A stretch of 23,810 bases of DNA from an uncultured Mollicutes bacterium (GCA_900549975.1 URQK01000015.1:1-23810); one strand, 5' to 3'; counted from the stretch's first letter, positions 6,679 through 12,511 are shown. The notes: generated from the letters alone by a model not told the origin. Translations and numbers: made by a program.

Positions 6679-8163
6679 CTATTTTAGAAAATCTTTTTCC
6701 GCTCGTGAACAAAGCAAAATATAATTTAATTTTTTCTTTTTTAAAAATAATAAACCTTCTTGATATGTGGCACATTTTTTGTATTTCTTTTTAGATTTTT
6801 CTAAGCCTTCTATTAATTTTTCATTACTTGAGGCCAAAACAACAATTTCATCAAATGCTCTAAGCATTTGACCAATTTCATAGTTTTGTTTATCACCACT
6901 AGCTCCAGCCTCAATTATTCCATTTAAAATAATTCCTTTTTTGCCATTAAAATTTCCTACAATATTTATTGCTTCACTTAATCCCAAGTAATTAGCGTTA
7001 TAGGAATCATCAATATATGTGGTAGTATTTGTTGAAGTAATACTCATTCGATGTTGTTCAGGTTTAATTAAAGAAAGTCTTTTATAGATATAATCAAATG
7101 GCAAACCTAAATATTCGGATACTTTTATTGCGCCAATCAAATTAGTAAGCTGATATTTGCCCAATAAATTAACTACACATTTATTATTTTTATAAGTAAA
7201 CTCTGTTCCATTAATAGAATAAGTTATATCACTAACATCACTAAGACTATAAGGATGGGCTACTTTTTTATAATTGTGGTCTATATCCATATATGGTGAG
7301 TCTTTATTATAAAACATACCATTAGGATCACTTATTTCATCAAATAAACTTAATTTTTCTTTTTGGATATTTTCAATAGTTTTAAATGTTGCTAAATGCA
7401 TTTCTCCAATCGCGGTAACAATTCCAATGGTAGGGCGGAACATTTTAAAGAACTTTTTCATTGTATTCGGAGCATCAACCCCTAATTCTAAAATCAAAAT
7501 ATCTTCATAAGGTGTTAAATTATTATTTATAAATTTACAAATTCCTAAAGGCGTATTAACTGATCCCGGGGTTTTTAAAACATTATATTTACCGCATAAT
7601 AACGAATACAAATAATTTTTAAATGAAGTTTTACCATAACTTCCGGTAATGGCAATGATTTTTAAATTTTTAGCATTATTGATTTTTCTTTTAACTTGTC
7701 TTATATAATGAGAACGAATAATTAATTCTATTGGTAGCAATATGTAATTAGAAATAATCGTTAATGATGATTGGAAAATAATTAATAAAACTATTAATGA
7801 ATATGTAATATAATTGATATTAATTAAAGCGATAAGTGGAAGTAAAGAAGAAAATATTAATAAAGTTACACTTCGTCTAGTAAATTTAAATAAAATTTTT
7901 TTTAATTCTATTAGTTCAAATATTAAAGATATTAATACTAAAATATTAGCTATTAATGGATTATAAAAAACAAAGCCAAAGGAAAGAAATAAAAAAACAA
8001 AAGGCACAAGTTTTAAGATGTTTTTATTCCATTCTTTATATCTTTGCTTTTCCAACAAAATCATTCTTTTAGCGTCATAATATTGGCTTATAAATAAGCT
8101 AGTTTTAAAATATAAAAATCCAATCATTACAATATAAGATAAGACATATATTAATATTTTCAT
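6679..8163 (-). CDS. murF: MurF-like Mur ligase with N-terminal transmembrane domain
   Basis: This 494-residue enzyme carries the MurF ligase core but lacks the usual soluble UDP-MurNAc-binding N-terminal domain. Residues 1-150 instead hold about five hydrophobic helices (near 3-20, 51-67, 70-90, 98-115, 119-145) with a charged loop at 30-50. The central domain has the P-loop GSYGKT at 174-179 and LELGVD at 225-230. The C-terminal domain has IDDSYNAN at 384-391, diagnostic of MurF, and ends with LLCSRAEKD. MurF adds D-Ala-D-Ala to UDP-MurNAc-tripeptide, and ddl directly follows to supply the dipeptide. I chose ATG at 8163 over an upstream TTG at 8172 because GGGAG is 11 nt from the ATG and only 2 nt from the TTG. 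It starts 2 nt after the hydrolase gene. Confidence 0.85.
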   Translation of the reverse strand: MKILIYVLSYIVMIGFLYFKTSLFISQYYDAKRMILLEKQRYKEWNKNILKLVPFVFLFLSFGFVFYNPLIANILVLISLIFELIELKKILFKFTRRSVTLLIFSSLLPLIALININYITYSLIVLLIIFQSSLTIISNYILLPIELIIRSHYIRQVKRKINNAKNLKIIAITGSYGKTSFKNYLYSLLCGKYNVLKTPGSVNTPLGICKFINNNLTPYEDILILELGVDAPNTMKKFFKMFRPTIGIVTAIGEMHLATFKTIENIQKEKLSLFDEISDPNGMFYNKDSPYMDIDHNYKKVAHPYSLSDVSDITYSINGTEFTYKNNKCVVNLLGKYQLTNLIGAIKVSEYLGLPFDYIYKRLSLIKPEQHRMSITSTNTTTYIDDSYNANYLGLSEAINIVGNFNGKKGIILNGIIEAGASGDKQNYEIGQMLRAFDEIVVLASSNEKLIEGLEKSKKKYKKCATYQEGLLFLKKKKLNYILLCSRAEKDFLK

Positions 8164-8165
8164 TT

Positions 8166-8888
8166 TTAGCAAGTCTCCCTTATGATAGCTAATATTAAAT
8201 TAGCAATAGCATTTACATTTAAAAGATAAGCAAAATGGTCACCATTAATGACTATTAAATGAGAATTAGGACAATATTTATTTAATTTTTGCATTTGTTT
8301 ATAGGTTATCTCTTGATCGCTATTTCCATAAACAATATAAACTTCATTTGATAAAGAAGATAATTTTTTCTTATTTAAATAAGAATTAACGATATTTAAA
8401 AATGTAATACGATTAACTCCGCTTGTTGATTGATAATCGCGACTTCCTTTTAAAAATGCAGGAATATTTTTTATTATTTTTACTTTTTTTAAGTTCTTAA
8501 ATATCTTATATAACACTATTTTAAAAAACTTTTTTATACTAAAACTAGGTTTTATTATGCTTGGAGCAAGAAGTAATAATGTAGTGGGATGTTTTAGGGC
8601 ATAAAAAGCCGCTAATTTGCCGCCAAAAGAATGACCAACTATTATGTTAGGAATAAAGTTTTCTCTATCTAATACATCTTCAATATATGTGATATAGTCT
8701 TCTATAGTATATGGCTTATTTAAAGGATTATTTTCATTTCCTGGTAAGTCTACAATTAAATAATTAGCAATATTTTGTACTCTTTTAGCTAATGGATACA
8801 TCATTTCTTTATTTTGACCATATCCATGAAGAAATAACACATTTGCTCTTCCTTTAAATTTCACCTTATGTTTTATGATGTTTTTCAT
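8166..8888 (-). CDS. Alpha/beta hydrolase
   Basis: A 240-residue alpha/beta-hydrolase-fold protein with no signal peptide, hence cytoplasmic. The oxyanion HGYG is at 21-24, the nucleophile elbow GHSFGG at 85-90 (Ser87), the likely acid in GNSDQE (Asp191) and the His in NGDHFA (His218), giving a full triad. A basic insert of about 40 residues (115-150, many K and F) replaces a typical lid. The ATG at 8888 has GGAGGG 5 nt upstream; a longer reading from 8966 adds 26 residues without such a site. It heads the hydrolase-murF-ddl operon, which hints at a cell-wall or lipid substrate, but the sequence does not tell the substrate. Confidence 0.85.
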   Translation of the reverse strand: MKNIIKHKVKFKGRANVLFLHGYGQNKEMMYPLAKRVQNIANYLIVDLPGNENNPLNKPYTIEDYITYIEDVLDRENFIPNIIVGHSFGGKLAAFYALKHPTTLLLLAPSIIKPSFSIKKFFKIVLYKIFKNLKKVKIIKNIPAFLKGSRDYQSTSGVNRITFLNIVNSYLNKKKLSSLSNEVYIVYGNSDQEITYKQMQKLNKYCPNSHLIVINGDHFAYLLNVNAIANLILAIIRETC

Positions 8889-8908
8889 ACACACCCTCCA
8901 ATATACTT

Positions 8909-8935
8909 TTAAGACAAGAATAAAAATGATATAAT
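8909..8935 (+). promoter_or_regulatory. Extended -10 promoter for the mini-SPFH operon
   Basis: TGATATAAT at 8927-8935 is a perfect extended -10 element. The -35 region (TTAAGA at 8909, 15 nt away) is weak. The shared 80-nt divergent region also serves the hydrolase operon on the other strand. Confidence 0.65.
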
Positions 8936-8968
8936 ATATAAAAGTATATGAGAAAGGAGTGAGCAAAA

Positions 8969-9394
8969 ATGATATTTAGTGAGTCATTAAATATTAATTC
9001 TCTTTATATTATTGCCCTTATTGCACTCATTATTGGCGCTTTACTTTTTTTCCTTTCTTGCTTTATCCACGTAAAAAAAGGATATACCGCTATTATCGAA
9101 AAAATGGAAGTATATCATGGAACTTACAAATCAGGATTTTATTTATTTGCACCTTTTGTTTATCGCCGTGTTGGAATGTATAAAAATGAACCAACTGAAT
9201 TTGAAGTTTCAGTTTGTGCTAAAATAATTAGAATCAAAGTACAAATCATAGATTTTAAAGAGTATCATTATGCTCATAAGTATTATGGTGATTTAGTAAA
9301 TGATTTGCAAAACAATCATTATGAATCTATTGACCAATATATTAAGAATTTGCAAGAGTCATTAATTAGTATTGGTTGTTCTTTGGTAAAGTAG
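8969..9394 (+). CDS. Miniature SPFH/Band 7-like membrane protein
   Basis: A 141-residue protein. One hydrophobic helix at 11-33 is followed by HVKKGYTAIIEKMEVYHG (about 34-51) and YKSGFYLFAPFVYR (about 53-66). These line up with IVPQAHTVIVQRLGKYHK and LQAGFHMLAPIID of the full-length SPFH protein at 13723-14685, so I read it as the start of an SPFH domain. It then breaks off. The second half of the domain and the whole Ala/Glu-rich coiled coil are absent; the normal family length is about 280-330 residues. The gene is intact, with AAAGGAGTG before the ATG and a good promoter, so it is a short form and not a decaying fragment. It is followed at 8 nt by a miniature NfeD gene, the classical SPFH partner. 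Confidence 0.6.
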   Translation: MIFSESLNINSLYIIALIALIIGALLFFLSCFIHVKKGYTAIIEKMEVYHGTYKSGFYLFAPFVYRRVGMYKNEPTEFEVSVCAKIIRIKVQIIDFKEYHYAHKYYGDLVNDLQNNHYESIDQYIKNLQESLISIGCSLVK

Positions 9395-9402
9395 GTGATT
9401 AT

Positions 9403-9678
9403 ATGACATTAGAAACATTTAACGTTGCCTACCATACACATATATTTATTTGGTTAGGAATATTTATTATCACTTTATTATTAGAGTGCTTATCTAAAAA
9501 AGCTGTGGCATTATGGTTTAGTATTGCCGCAATCGCAGGACTATTAATTGCGATGCTAAGAATTGAATTTAAAGTTCAATTTATTGCTTTCTTGATAATA
9601 TCAATAATTATGATTGTCATCAATGAATGTTATTTTCAAAAATTGAACATTAAAGATAAAATGGAAAAAGGAGAATAA
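9403..9678 (+). CDS. Miniature NfeD-like membrane protein (no OB domain)
   Basis: A 91-residue protein with two to three hydrophobic helices (about 10-30, 37-55, 60-80). The stretch LLECLSKKAVALWFSIAAIA with a following MLRIEFKVQFIAF matches VIEFSTQELVSIWFALAALP and ACRVEFYWQIVTF of the full NfeD protein at 14687-15154. The family pattern is E-x5-(V)-x-(L/I)WF-x-x-AA and R-(I/V)-EF-x-x-Q. The C-terminal OB-fold domain of NfeD is missing. I placed the start at ATG 9403, with AGGTGA 4 nt upstream; a TTG at 9376 overlaps the previous gene and has no site. The SPFH-NfeD pairing supports a membrane-microdomain-like role, which is inference. Confidence 0.65.
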   Translation: MTLETFNVAYHTHIFIWLGIFIITLLLECLSKKAVALWFSIAAIAGLLIAMLRIEFKVQFIAFLIISIIMIVINECYFQKLNIKDKMEKGE

Positions 9679-9680
9679 AA

Positions 9681-9968
9681 ATGGAAAAAACTGCAGTAGA
9701 GATTATTCTAGACGAGAATAACGAAGAAAATGTCACCTTGAGTTATGGTGAAAACGAAGAAGAAGTAGAATTTGAACAAGTTGCTGTCGTTGAATTAGAT
9801 GATGATGTATTTGCTATTCTTCATCCACTTGATGCAATTGATGGCATTGAGGAAGAAGAAGTTCTTGTTTTTAAAATAAACAAAGAAAATAAAACAATTG
9901 AATTAGTAGAAGATCCTGATATTATTGATGAAGTTATCGATGCTTGTTTAGATGATGAGGAGGAATAA
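9681..9968 (+). CDS. DUF1292 family protein (YrzB-like)
   Basis: A 95-residue, very acidic soluble protein. Residues 27-66, with VEFEQVAVVELDDDVFAILH followed by PLD and EEEEVLVFKI, follow the DUF1292 pattern of a strand pair with hydrophobic-AxLxP-like core seen in Bacillus YrzB. The ending PDIIDEVIDACLDDEEE is also typical (D-E-E-V-x-x-x-(F/Y)-x-x-L). Function is unknown. In many Bacilli it lies in the yrzL-yrrK-yrzB set; here it is third in an operon of small membrane proteins, 2 nt after the mini-NfeD gene. The ribosome binding site AAAAGGAG is strong. Confidence 0.85.
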   Translation: MEKTAVEIILDENNEENVTLSYGENEEEVEFEQVAVVELDDDVFAILHPLDAIDGIEEEEVLVFKINKENKTIELVEDPDIIDEVIDACLDDEEE

Positions 9969-9971
9969 AAA

Positions 9972-10379
9972 ATGGATAATGAATCTATGAGCAATCAGCC
10001 TAAACGAACTGCCGAGTTTATTGTATCAATTATTTTAACTGTTATTGGTATCTTAATTTTTCTTTATGCAATGTTTATTTATGTGACTATCTTAGATTTA
10101 ATTAATAATCCTGAAGCAAACTCTTCTGGTCAAGCTCTTGGCTTAATTGCTCTTATACCGCTTTACTTTATTGTTGCAGGAGCTTCGTCGATTCCAACAA
10201 TAATTAGTTTTATTATTTCTATTTATAATCTAATTAAAAAAGGACAAAAATGGGGCAAAGTAATTTTAATTATTAATGCTGTTGTTCTCGTATTATTACT
10301 GCTTAGTATTATAATACTATTTGCTAGTGGCGGAAGCCAAGGCGGAGCAAGCACAAGTACAAAGACTTCAATGATATAA
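9972..10379 (+). CDS. Small three-helix membrane protein, function unknown
   Basis: A 135-residue protein with a polar N-terminus of about 13 residues, hydrophobic helices at about 14-37, 57-85 and 96-120, and a Gly/Ser/Thr-rich tail (ASGGSQGGASTSTK). I recognise no family; the layout resembles DUF4064-like or DUF805-like small membrane proteins but without a convincing motif. It starts 3 nt after the DUF1292 gene, whose terminal GAG codons provide the ribosome binding site GGAGGAAT. It is the last gene of the mini-SPFH operon and is followed by a strong terminator. Confidence 0.75.
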   Translation: MDNESMSNQPKRTAEFIVSIILTVIGILIFLYAMFIYVTILDLINNPEANSSGQALGLIALIPLYFIVAGASSIPTIISFIISIYNLIKKGQKWGKVILIINAVVLVLLLLSIIILFASGGSQGGASTSTKTSMI

Positions 10380-10402
10380 AAGCAAAATTATTGAACATAA
10401 GA

Positions 10403-10428
10403 AAAAAAGTGCATCGCTGCACTTTTTT
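10403..10428. terminator. Bidirectional terminator
   Basis: AAAAAAGTGCA (10403-10413) and TGCACTTTTTT (10418-10428) form an 11-bp stem with loop TCGC. It ends the mini-SPFH operon on the plus strand and cdaA on the minus strand. Confidence 0.9.
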
Positions 10429-10448
10429 ATTTGTTCAAATTATATTCA

Positions 10449-11234
10449 TTAATCTTTTGTATCAAAATAATCTTCTAAAACACGATAAATATTATCTAAC
10501 GCTACTGCAACTAATTCACCATTTGCGGCAATAGAAATACGTCCTGTTTCTTCTGATACAACAATAGTTATTGCATCTGTTGCTTCACTAATTCCCATCG
10601 CAGCACGGTGTCTTGCTCCATATTTCCCTGCTAAAGGCTTAGTAGTAGGAGTATAATATACACTAGCGGAAACAATAATACCATCTCTAATCACAATTGC
10701 ACCATCATGTAAACGTGTTCCTGGATAGAATATTGTTTGAATAATTTCTTTTGTAACTGGAGCATTAATAATTGTTCCTGTTTTAATATAATCTTCCAAA
10801 GAATCTTTTCTTTCAAATGTTATTAGCGCACCCGTTTTTGTTTTTGAAAGACTACCAACAGCATCACAAATAATAGCGAGCAATTGATCTTGGTCAATTA
10901 AAATTTTGTCTTCGCTATTTTTACCACCAAACCATTTAAATGTCTTTACAGTCTTAGATGGGTTAGCAACATAATTACGAAAAGCACCAGCATTAATTAA
11001 ACCTACGACCGATATAAATAATATTAAACCAAATGAAATTACTATAGCTGTTACATTTAATTTAAATGCCAAGCAAACAAGTGCCGCAGCGCCAAAAACT
11101 CCGATAATAATACGCACCAAAGCACGCTTAAAAAGTACAATCCCAATAGTAATAAGCAATACTATTAAAACTGCGCTTAATATAAAATCTATATTTGATA
11201 TATTTTCAATAAAATTTGTAGTTTCTAGATACAT
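10449..11234 (-). CDS. cdaA: Diadenylate cyclase CdaA
   Basis: A 261-residue membrane enzyme that makes c-di-AMP from two ATP. Three hydrophobic helices lie at about 17-35, 38-57 and 60-82, followed by a DAC (DisA_N) domain from about 110. The active-site motifs are LHDGA at 175-179 and GARHRAAMGISE at 206-217 (RHR at 208-210), then AITIVVSEETG at 221-231. The linker after the third helix lacks the usual F-Q-P-E-(I/L)-RRALE-x-LG segment, reading AFRNYVANPSKTVK instead. In most Bacilli cdaA is followed by cdaR (YbbR) and glmM. Here it stands alone between terminators, with its own promoter at 11287-11315. Confidence 0.93.
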   Translation of the reverse strand: MYLETTNFIENISNIDFILSAVLIVLLITIGIVLFKRALVRIIIGVFGAAALVCLAFKLNVTAIVISFGLILFISVVGLINAGAFRNYVANPSKTVKTFKWFGGKNSEDKILIDQDQLLAIICDAVGSLSKTKTGALITFERKDSLEDYIKTGTIINAPVTKEIIQTIFYPGTRLHDGAIVIRDGIIVSASVYYTPTTKPLAGKYGARHRAAMGISEATDAITIVVSEETGRISIAANGELVAVALDNIYRVLEDYFDTKD

Positions 11235-11255
11235 AAATTTTCCTTCTTTGCTCCT

Positions 11256-11273
11256 TTTAACTTAAAAGTTAAA
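11256..11273. promoter_or_regulatory. Inverted repeat in the cdaA leader
   Basis: TTTAACTT and AAGTTAAA are 8-bp arms separated by 2 nt, just downstream of the predicted start of transcription and directly before a first AAGGAG on the cdaA mRNA. It may be an operator or a 5' stabilising hairpin. Confidence 0.4.
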
Positions 11274-11286
11274 CATGTACTATTTA

Positions 11287-11315
11287 ATTTTATTAAAAGA
11301 AAGCAACAATGTAAA
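11287..11315 (-). promoter_or_regulatory. Sigma-A promoter for cdaA
   Basis: On the minus strand TTTACA (11310-11315) and TAAAAT (11287-11292) are 17 nt apart. This predicts a leader of about 45 nt before the start codon. Confidence 0.65.
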
Positions 11316-11353
11316 TAAAATATTACAATTTTTACGAAAAACATAACATTTTT

Positions 11354-11788
11354 CTATAATTTTTTGTGATTTATAAATTCTTTTGTTTCTTTAGCAATTT
11401 TATTGTACTCTTCTAAAACTTTTTTCGTACATAATATAAAATCTTCATCTAGAAAGTTTTTATTTTCTTTGATAAAAGTAATTGTTTGATATATACCCAT
11501 ATCGATGGTTTTTAATACTTCAATGCATAATGAAAAATCATCTTTAAAGCATGTTTTCATTTTACACATATATACCGCCATTTTTTGCATAACACTTAAA
11601 TTATTGCCATCTTTACCTATTTGAATAAGTTCTTTGACTTCTATTTCATGTTTAGAAATTCTTTCTATAATTCCATTTATAAACTCTTTTGTTTCTAAAA
11701 CATTTGACTTACTTGCATAAACACGAAATACCGCTGCCGCCATATGTAAATAAGATAAAAACTTATTCATTTCTTTTTCTTTATTCAT
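11354..11788 (-). CDS. Helical protein of unknown function
   Basis: This 144-residue protein looks all-alpha, with no membrane helix and no signal peptide. It has several cysteines (near residues 75, 80, 88 and 123), with CKMKTC and C in SLCIEVL. The helices have lengths and amphipathic spacing like a four-helix bundle. I recognise no family. The lysine- and glutamate-rich surface and bundle-like plan recall ferritin-like or DUF2383-type proteins, but no metal-binding E-x-x-H is evident. The ATG follows AGGTGAT, and a promoter is predicted at 11830-11857. It is monocistronic, transcribed in the same direction as cdaA, 119 nt upstream of it. Confidence 0.7.
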   Translation of the reverse strand: MNKEKEMNKFLSYLHMAAAVFRVYASKSNVLETKEFINGIIERISKHEIEVKELIQIGKDGNNLSVMQKMAVYMCKMKTCFKDDFSLCIEVLKTIDMGIYQTITFIKENKNFLDEDFILCTKKVLEEYNKIAKETKEFINHKKL

Positions 11789-11829
11789 TATTCATCACCT
11801 AATTAATAGTTTGAATCATAATAAATTGT

Positions 11830-11857
11830 TTTATACGATTAAGTTTAATTAAGACAA
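11830..11857 (-). promoter_or_regulatory. Candidate sigma-A promoter for the 11354-11788 gene
   Basis: On the minus strand TTGTCT (11852-11857) and TATAAA (11830-11835) are 16 nt apart. The -35 box begins in the T-tract that ends the small RNA candidate. Confidence 0.5.
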
Positions 11858-11940
11858 AAAAATGACGAGCCTGGAGCAGCTGTTCCTATAGATATTACAT
11901 CTAAGGTCCTGGCCGCTAATTTTACCAGGTCAATCGTCAC
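11856..11940 (-). ncRNA. Candidate small structured RNA with own promoter and T-tract end
   Basis: Read on the minus strand, about 78 nt fold into one long interrupted hairpin. TGACGA pairs with TCGTCA at the base, then CCTGG with CCAGG. A 7-nt one-sided bulge (TAAAATT) follows, then AGCGGC with GCTGCT, an internal loop CAGGA / AACA, and an apical stem CC-T-AGAT with ATCT-AGG. Seven Ts follow the base of the stem. The promoter TTGAAA-N16-TATATA upstream would start transcription almost exactly at the 5' base of the stem. Size, single-hairpin plan and CAGG/ACAGC loop recall small SRP RNA, but the GGAA tetraloop and AGCAGC strand of SRP are not present. I therefore leave the family open. The plus strand is also possible, since TATTTTTATA follows that end. 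Confidence 0.5.
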
Positions 11941-11946
11941 TATTTT

Positions 11947-11974
11947 TATATACTTGCACACACTAAAATTTCAA
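11947..11974 (-). promoter_or_regulatory. Promoter for the small RNA candidate
   Basis: On the minus strand TTGAAA (11969-11974) and TATATA (11947-11952) are 16 nt apart. The predicted start is at about 11940, the first base of the hairpin. Confidence 0.6.
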
Positions 11975-11989
11975 CAAAACTTAATGATC

Positions 11990-12031
11990 AAATTCGTATC
12001 AATTCGTATCAATTCGTATCAAATTCGTATC
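11990..12031. repeat. Four tandem 10-11 bp direct repeats
   Basis: AATTCGTATC occurs four times in a row; the first and fourth copies have an extra A in front. The period of 10-11 bp puts all copies on one face of the helix. They lie about 50-90 nt upstream of the predicted start of the small RNA on the minus strand, a position suited to activator binding. There are no spacers, so this is not a CRISPR array. Confidence 0.85.
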
Positions 12032-12040
12032 ACGAAAAAT

Positions 12041-12064
12041 TAAAAAAGTCCGATATAATCGGAC
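12041..12064 (-). terminator. Terminator after tRNA-Val
   Basis: GTCCGAT and ATCGGAC form a 7-bp stem with a 3-nt loop, followed on the minus strand by TTTTTTAATTTTT, 12 nt beyond the tRNA CCA end. Confidence 0.85.
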
Positions 12065-12076
12065 AATTTTGCAAAA

Positions 12077-12152
12077 TGGTGGGTGCTAAGGGAATCGAAC
12101 CCCTGACCTTCTGTACGTCAAACAGATGCTCTCCCAGCTGAGCTAAACACCC
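12077..12152 (-). tRNA. tRNA-Val (anticodon GAC)
   Basis: This 76-nt cloverleaf has acceptor GGGTGTT paired with AGCACCC (one G-T) and a GCTC/GAGC D-stem. The anticodon stem is TCTGT/ACAGA with loop TTGACGT, giving anticodon GAC, and the T-arm contains GGTTCGATTCC. The CCA end is encoded. It has its own promoter and terminator. Confidence 0.95.
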
Positions 12153-12166
12153 ATGTATATTCCAAG

Positions 12167-12197
12167 CAATAATAGTAGTGATCATCTACTATTGTTG
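12167..12197. other. Hairpin in the tRNA-Val leader
   Basis: Arms CAATAATAGTAG and CTACTATTGTTG pair over 12 positions around a 7-nt centre that contains TGATCA. The single non-Watson-Crick position is G-T on the plus strand and A-C on the minus strand. It lies between the tRNA-Val promoter and the mature 5' end. Confidence 0.6.
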
Positions 12198-12209
12198 CCA
12201 CTGTTAAAT

Positions 12210-12238
12210 ATTATAGAGACTTTTTTTGAAGAATACAA
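12210..12238 (-). promoter_or_regulatory. Sigma-A promoter for tRNA-Val
   Basis: On the minus strand TTGTAT (12233-12238) and a perfect TATAAT (12210-12215) are exactly 17 nt apart. The predicted leader is about 50 nt. Confidence 0.8.
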
Positions 12239-12317
12239 GTGTTTTTTTAACTTTCTGTAGTGATAACGACCATTTTGTGCACTCAAAAGCTTATATTAAA
12301 CTATTTTTTTATTCTTT

Positions 12318-12350
12318 GCCGACCCACTGACTGAGCAACATTTATGGGTC
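12318..12350. other. Hairpin containing a tRNA-Thr-like fragment
   Basis: GACCCA (12321-12326) pairs with TGGGTC (12345-12350), with GCC/GGC able to extend the stem past a 5-nt bulge to 12358. The minus strand reads GCTCAG directly joined to TCAGTGGGTCGG. Both pieces occur in the tRNA-Thr gene at 12425-12500, where about 23 nt separate them. Confidence 0.4.
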
Positions 12351-12360
12351 TGTTAGGCAT

Positions 12361-12390
12361 AAAAAAAGAGAATCGAACAATGCGACTCTC
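12361..12390 (-). terminator. Terminator-like hairpin downstream of tRNA-Thr
   Basis: GAGAATCG (12368-12375) and CGACTCTC (12383-12390) form an 8-bp stem with one G-T pair. Seven Ts follow on the minus strand, fitting the end of the tRNA-Thr transcript. Confidence 0.7.
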
Positions 12391-12400
12391 AATAAAATAA

Positions 12401-12420
12401 CCGATTCCATCGGATTTTTT
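12401..12420 (+). terminator. Terminator-like hairpin on the plus strand
   Basis: CCGAT-TCC-ATCGG is followed by ATTTTTT on the plus strand. No plus-strand gene ends here, so it either ends an unseen plus-strand RNA or is a processing hairpin just 3' of tRNA-Thr on the minus strand. Confidence 0.5.
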
Positions 12421-12424
12421 ACTA

Positions 12425-12500
12425 TGGTGCCGGCTAGAGGAGTCGAACCCCCGACCCACTGATTACGATTCAGTTGCTCTACCAACTGAGCTAAGCCGGC
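12425..12500 (-). tRNA. tRNA-Thr (anticodon CGU)
   Basis: This 76-nt cloverleaf has acceptor GCCGGCT paired with AGCCGGC and a GCTC/GAGC D-stem. The anticodon stem is ACTGA/TCAGT with loop ATCGTAA, giving anticodon CGT, and the T-arm contains GGGTTCGACTCC. The CCA end is encoded. Confidence 0.95.
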
Positions 12501-12511
12501 GTAATTTTAAA

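Noticed and set aside
8889..8966. N-terminal hydrophobic extension of the alpha/beta hydrolase
   Set aside because: GGAGGG is placed correctly for the ATG at 8888, and the extension would cover the divergent promoter region.
11856..11940. Firm call of SRP (4.5S) RNA
   Set aside because: Size and a CAGG-containing internal loop fit, but the conserved GGAA tetraloop with AGCAGC strand is missing.
11990..12031. Possible CRISPR-like repeats
   Set aside because: The units are 10-11 bp with no spacers between them and no cas genes nearby.
12077..12500. tRNA genes as phage or island attachment sites
   Set aside because: No integrase is present, and the short repeated fragment matches the middle of tRNA-Thr and not its 3' end.
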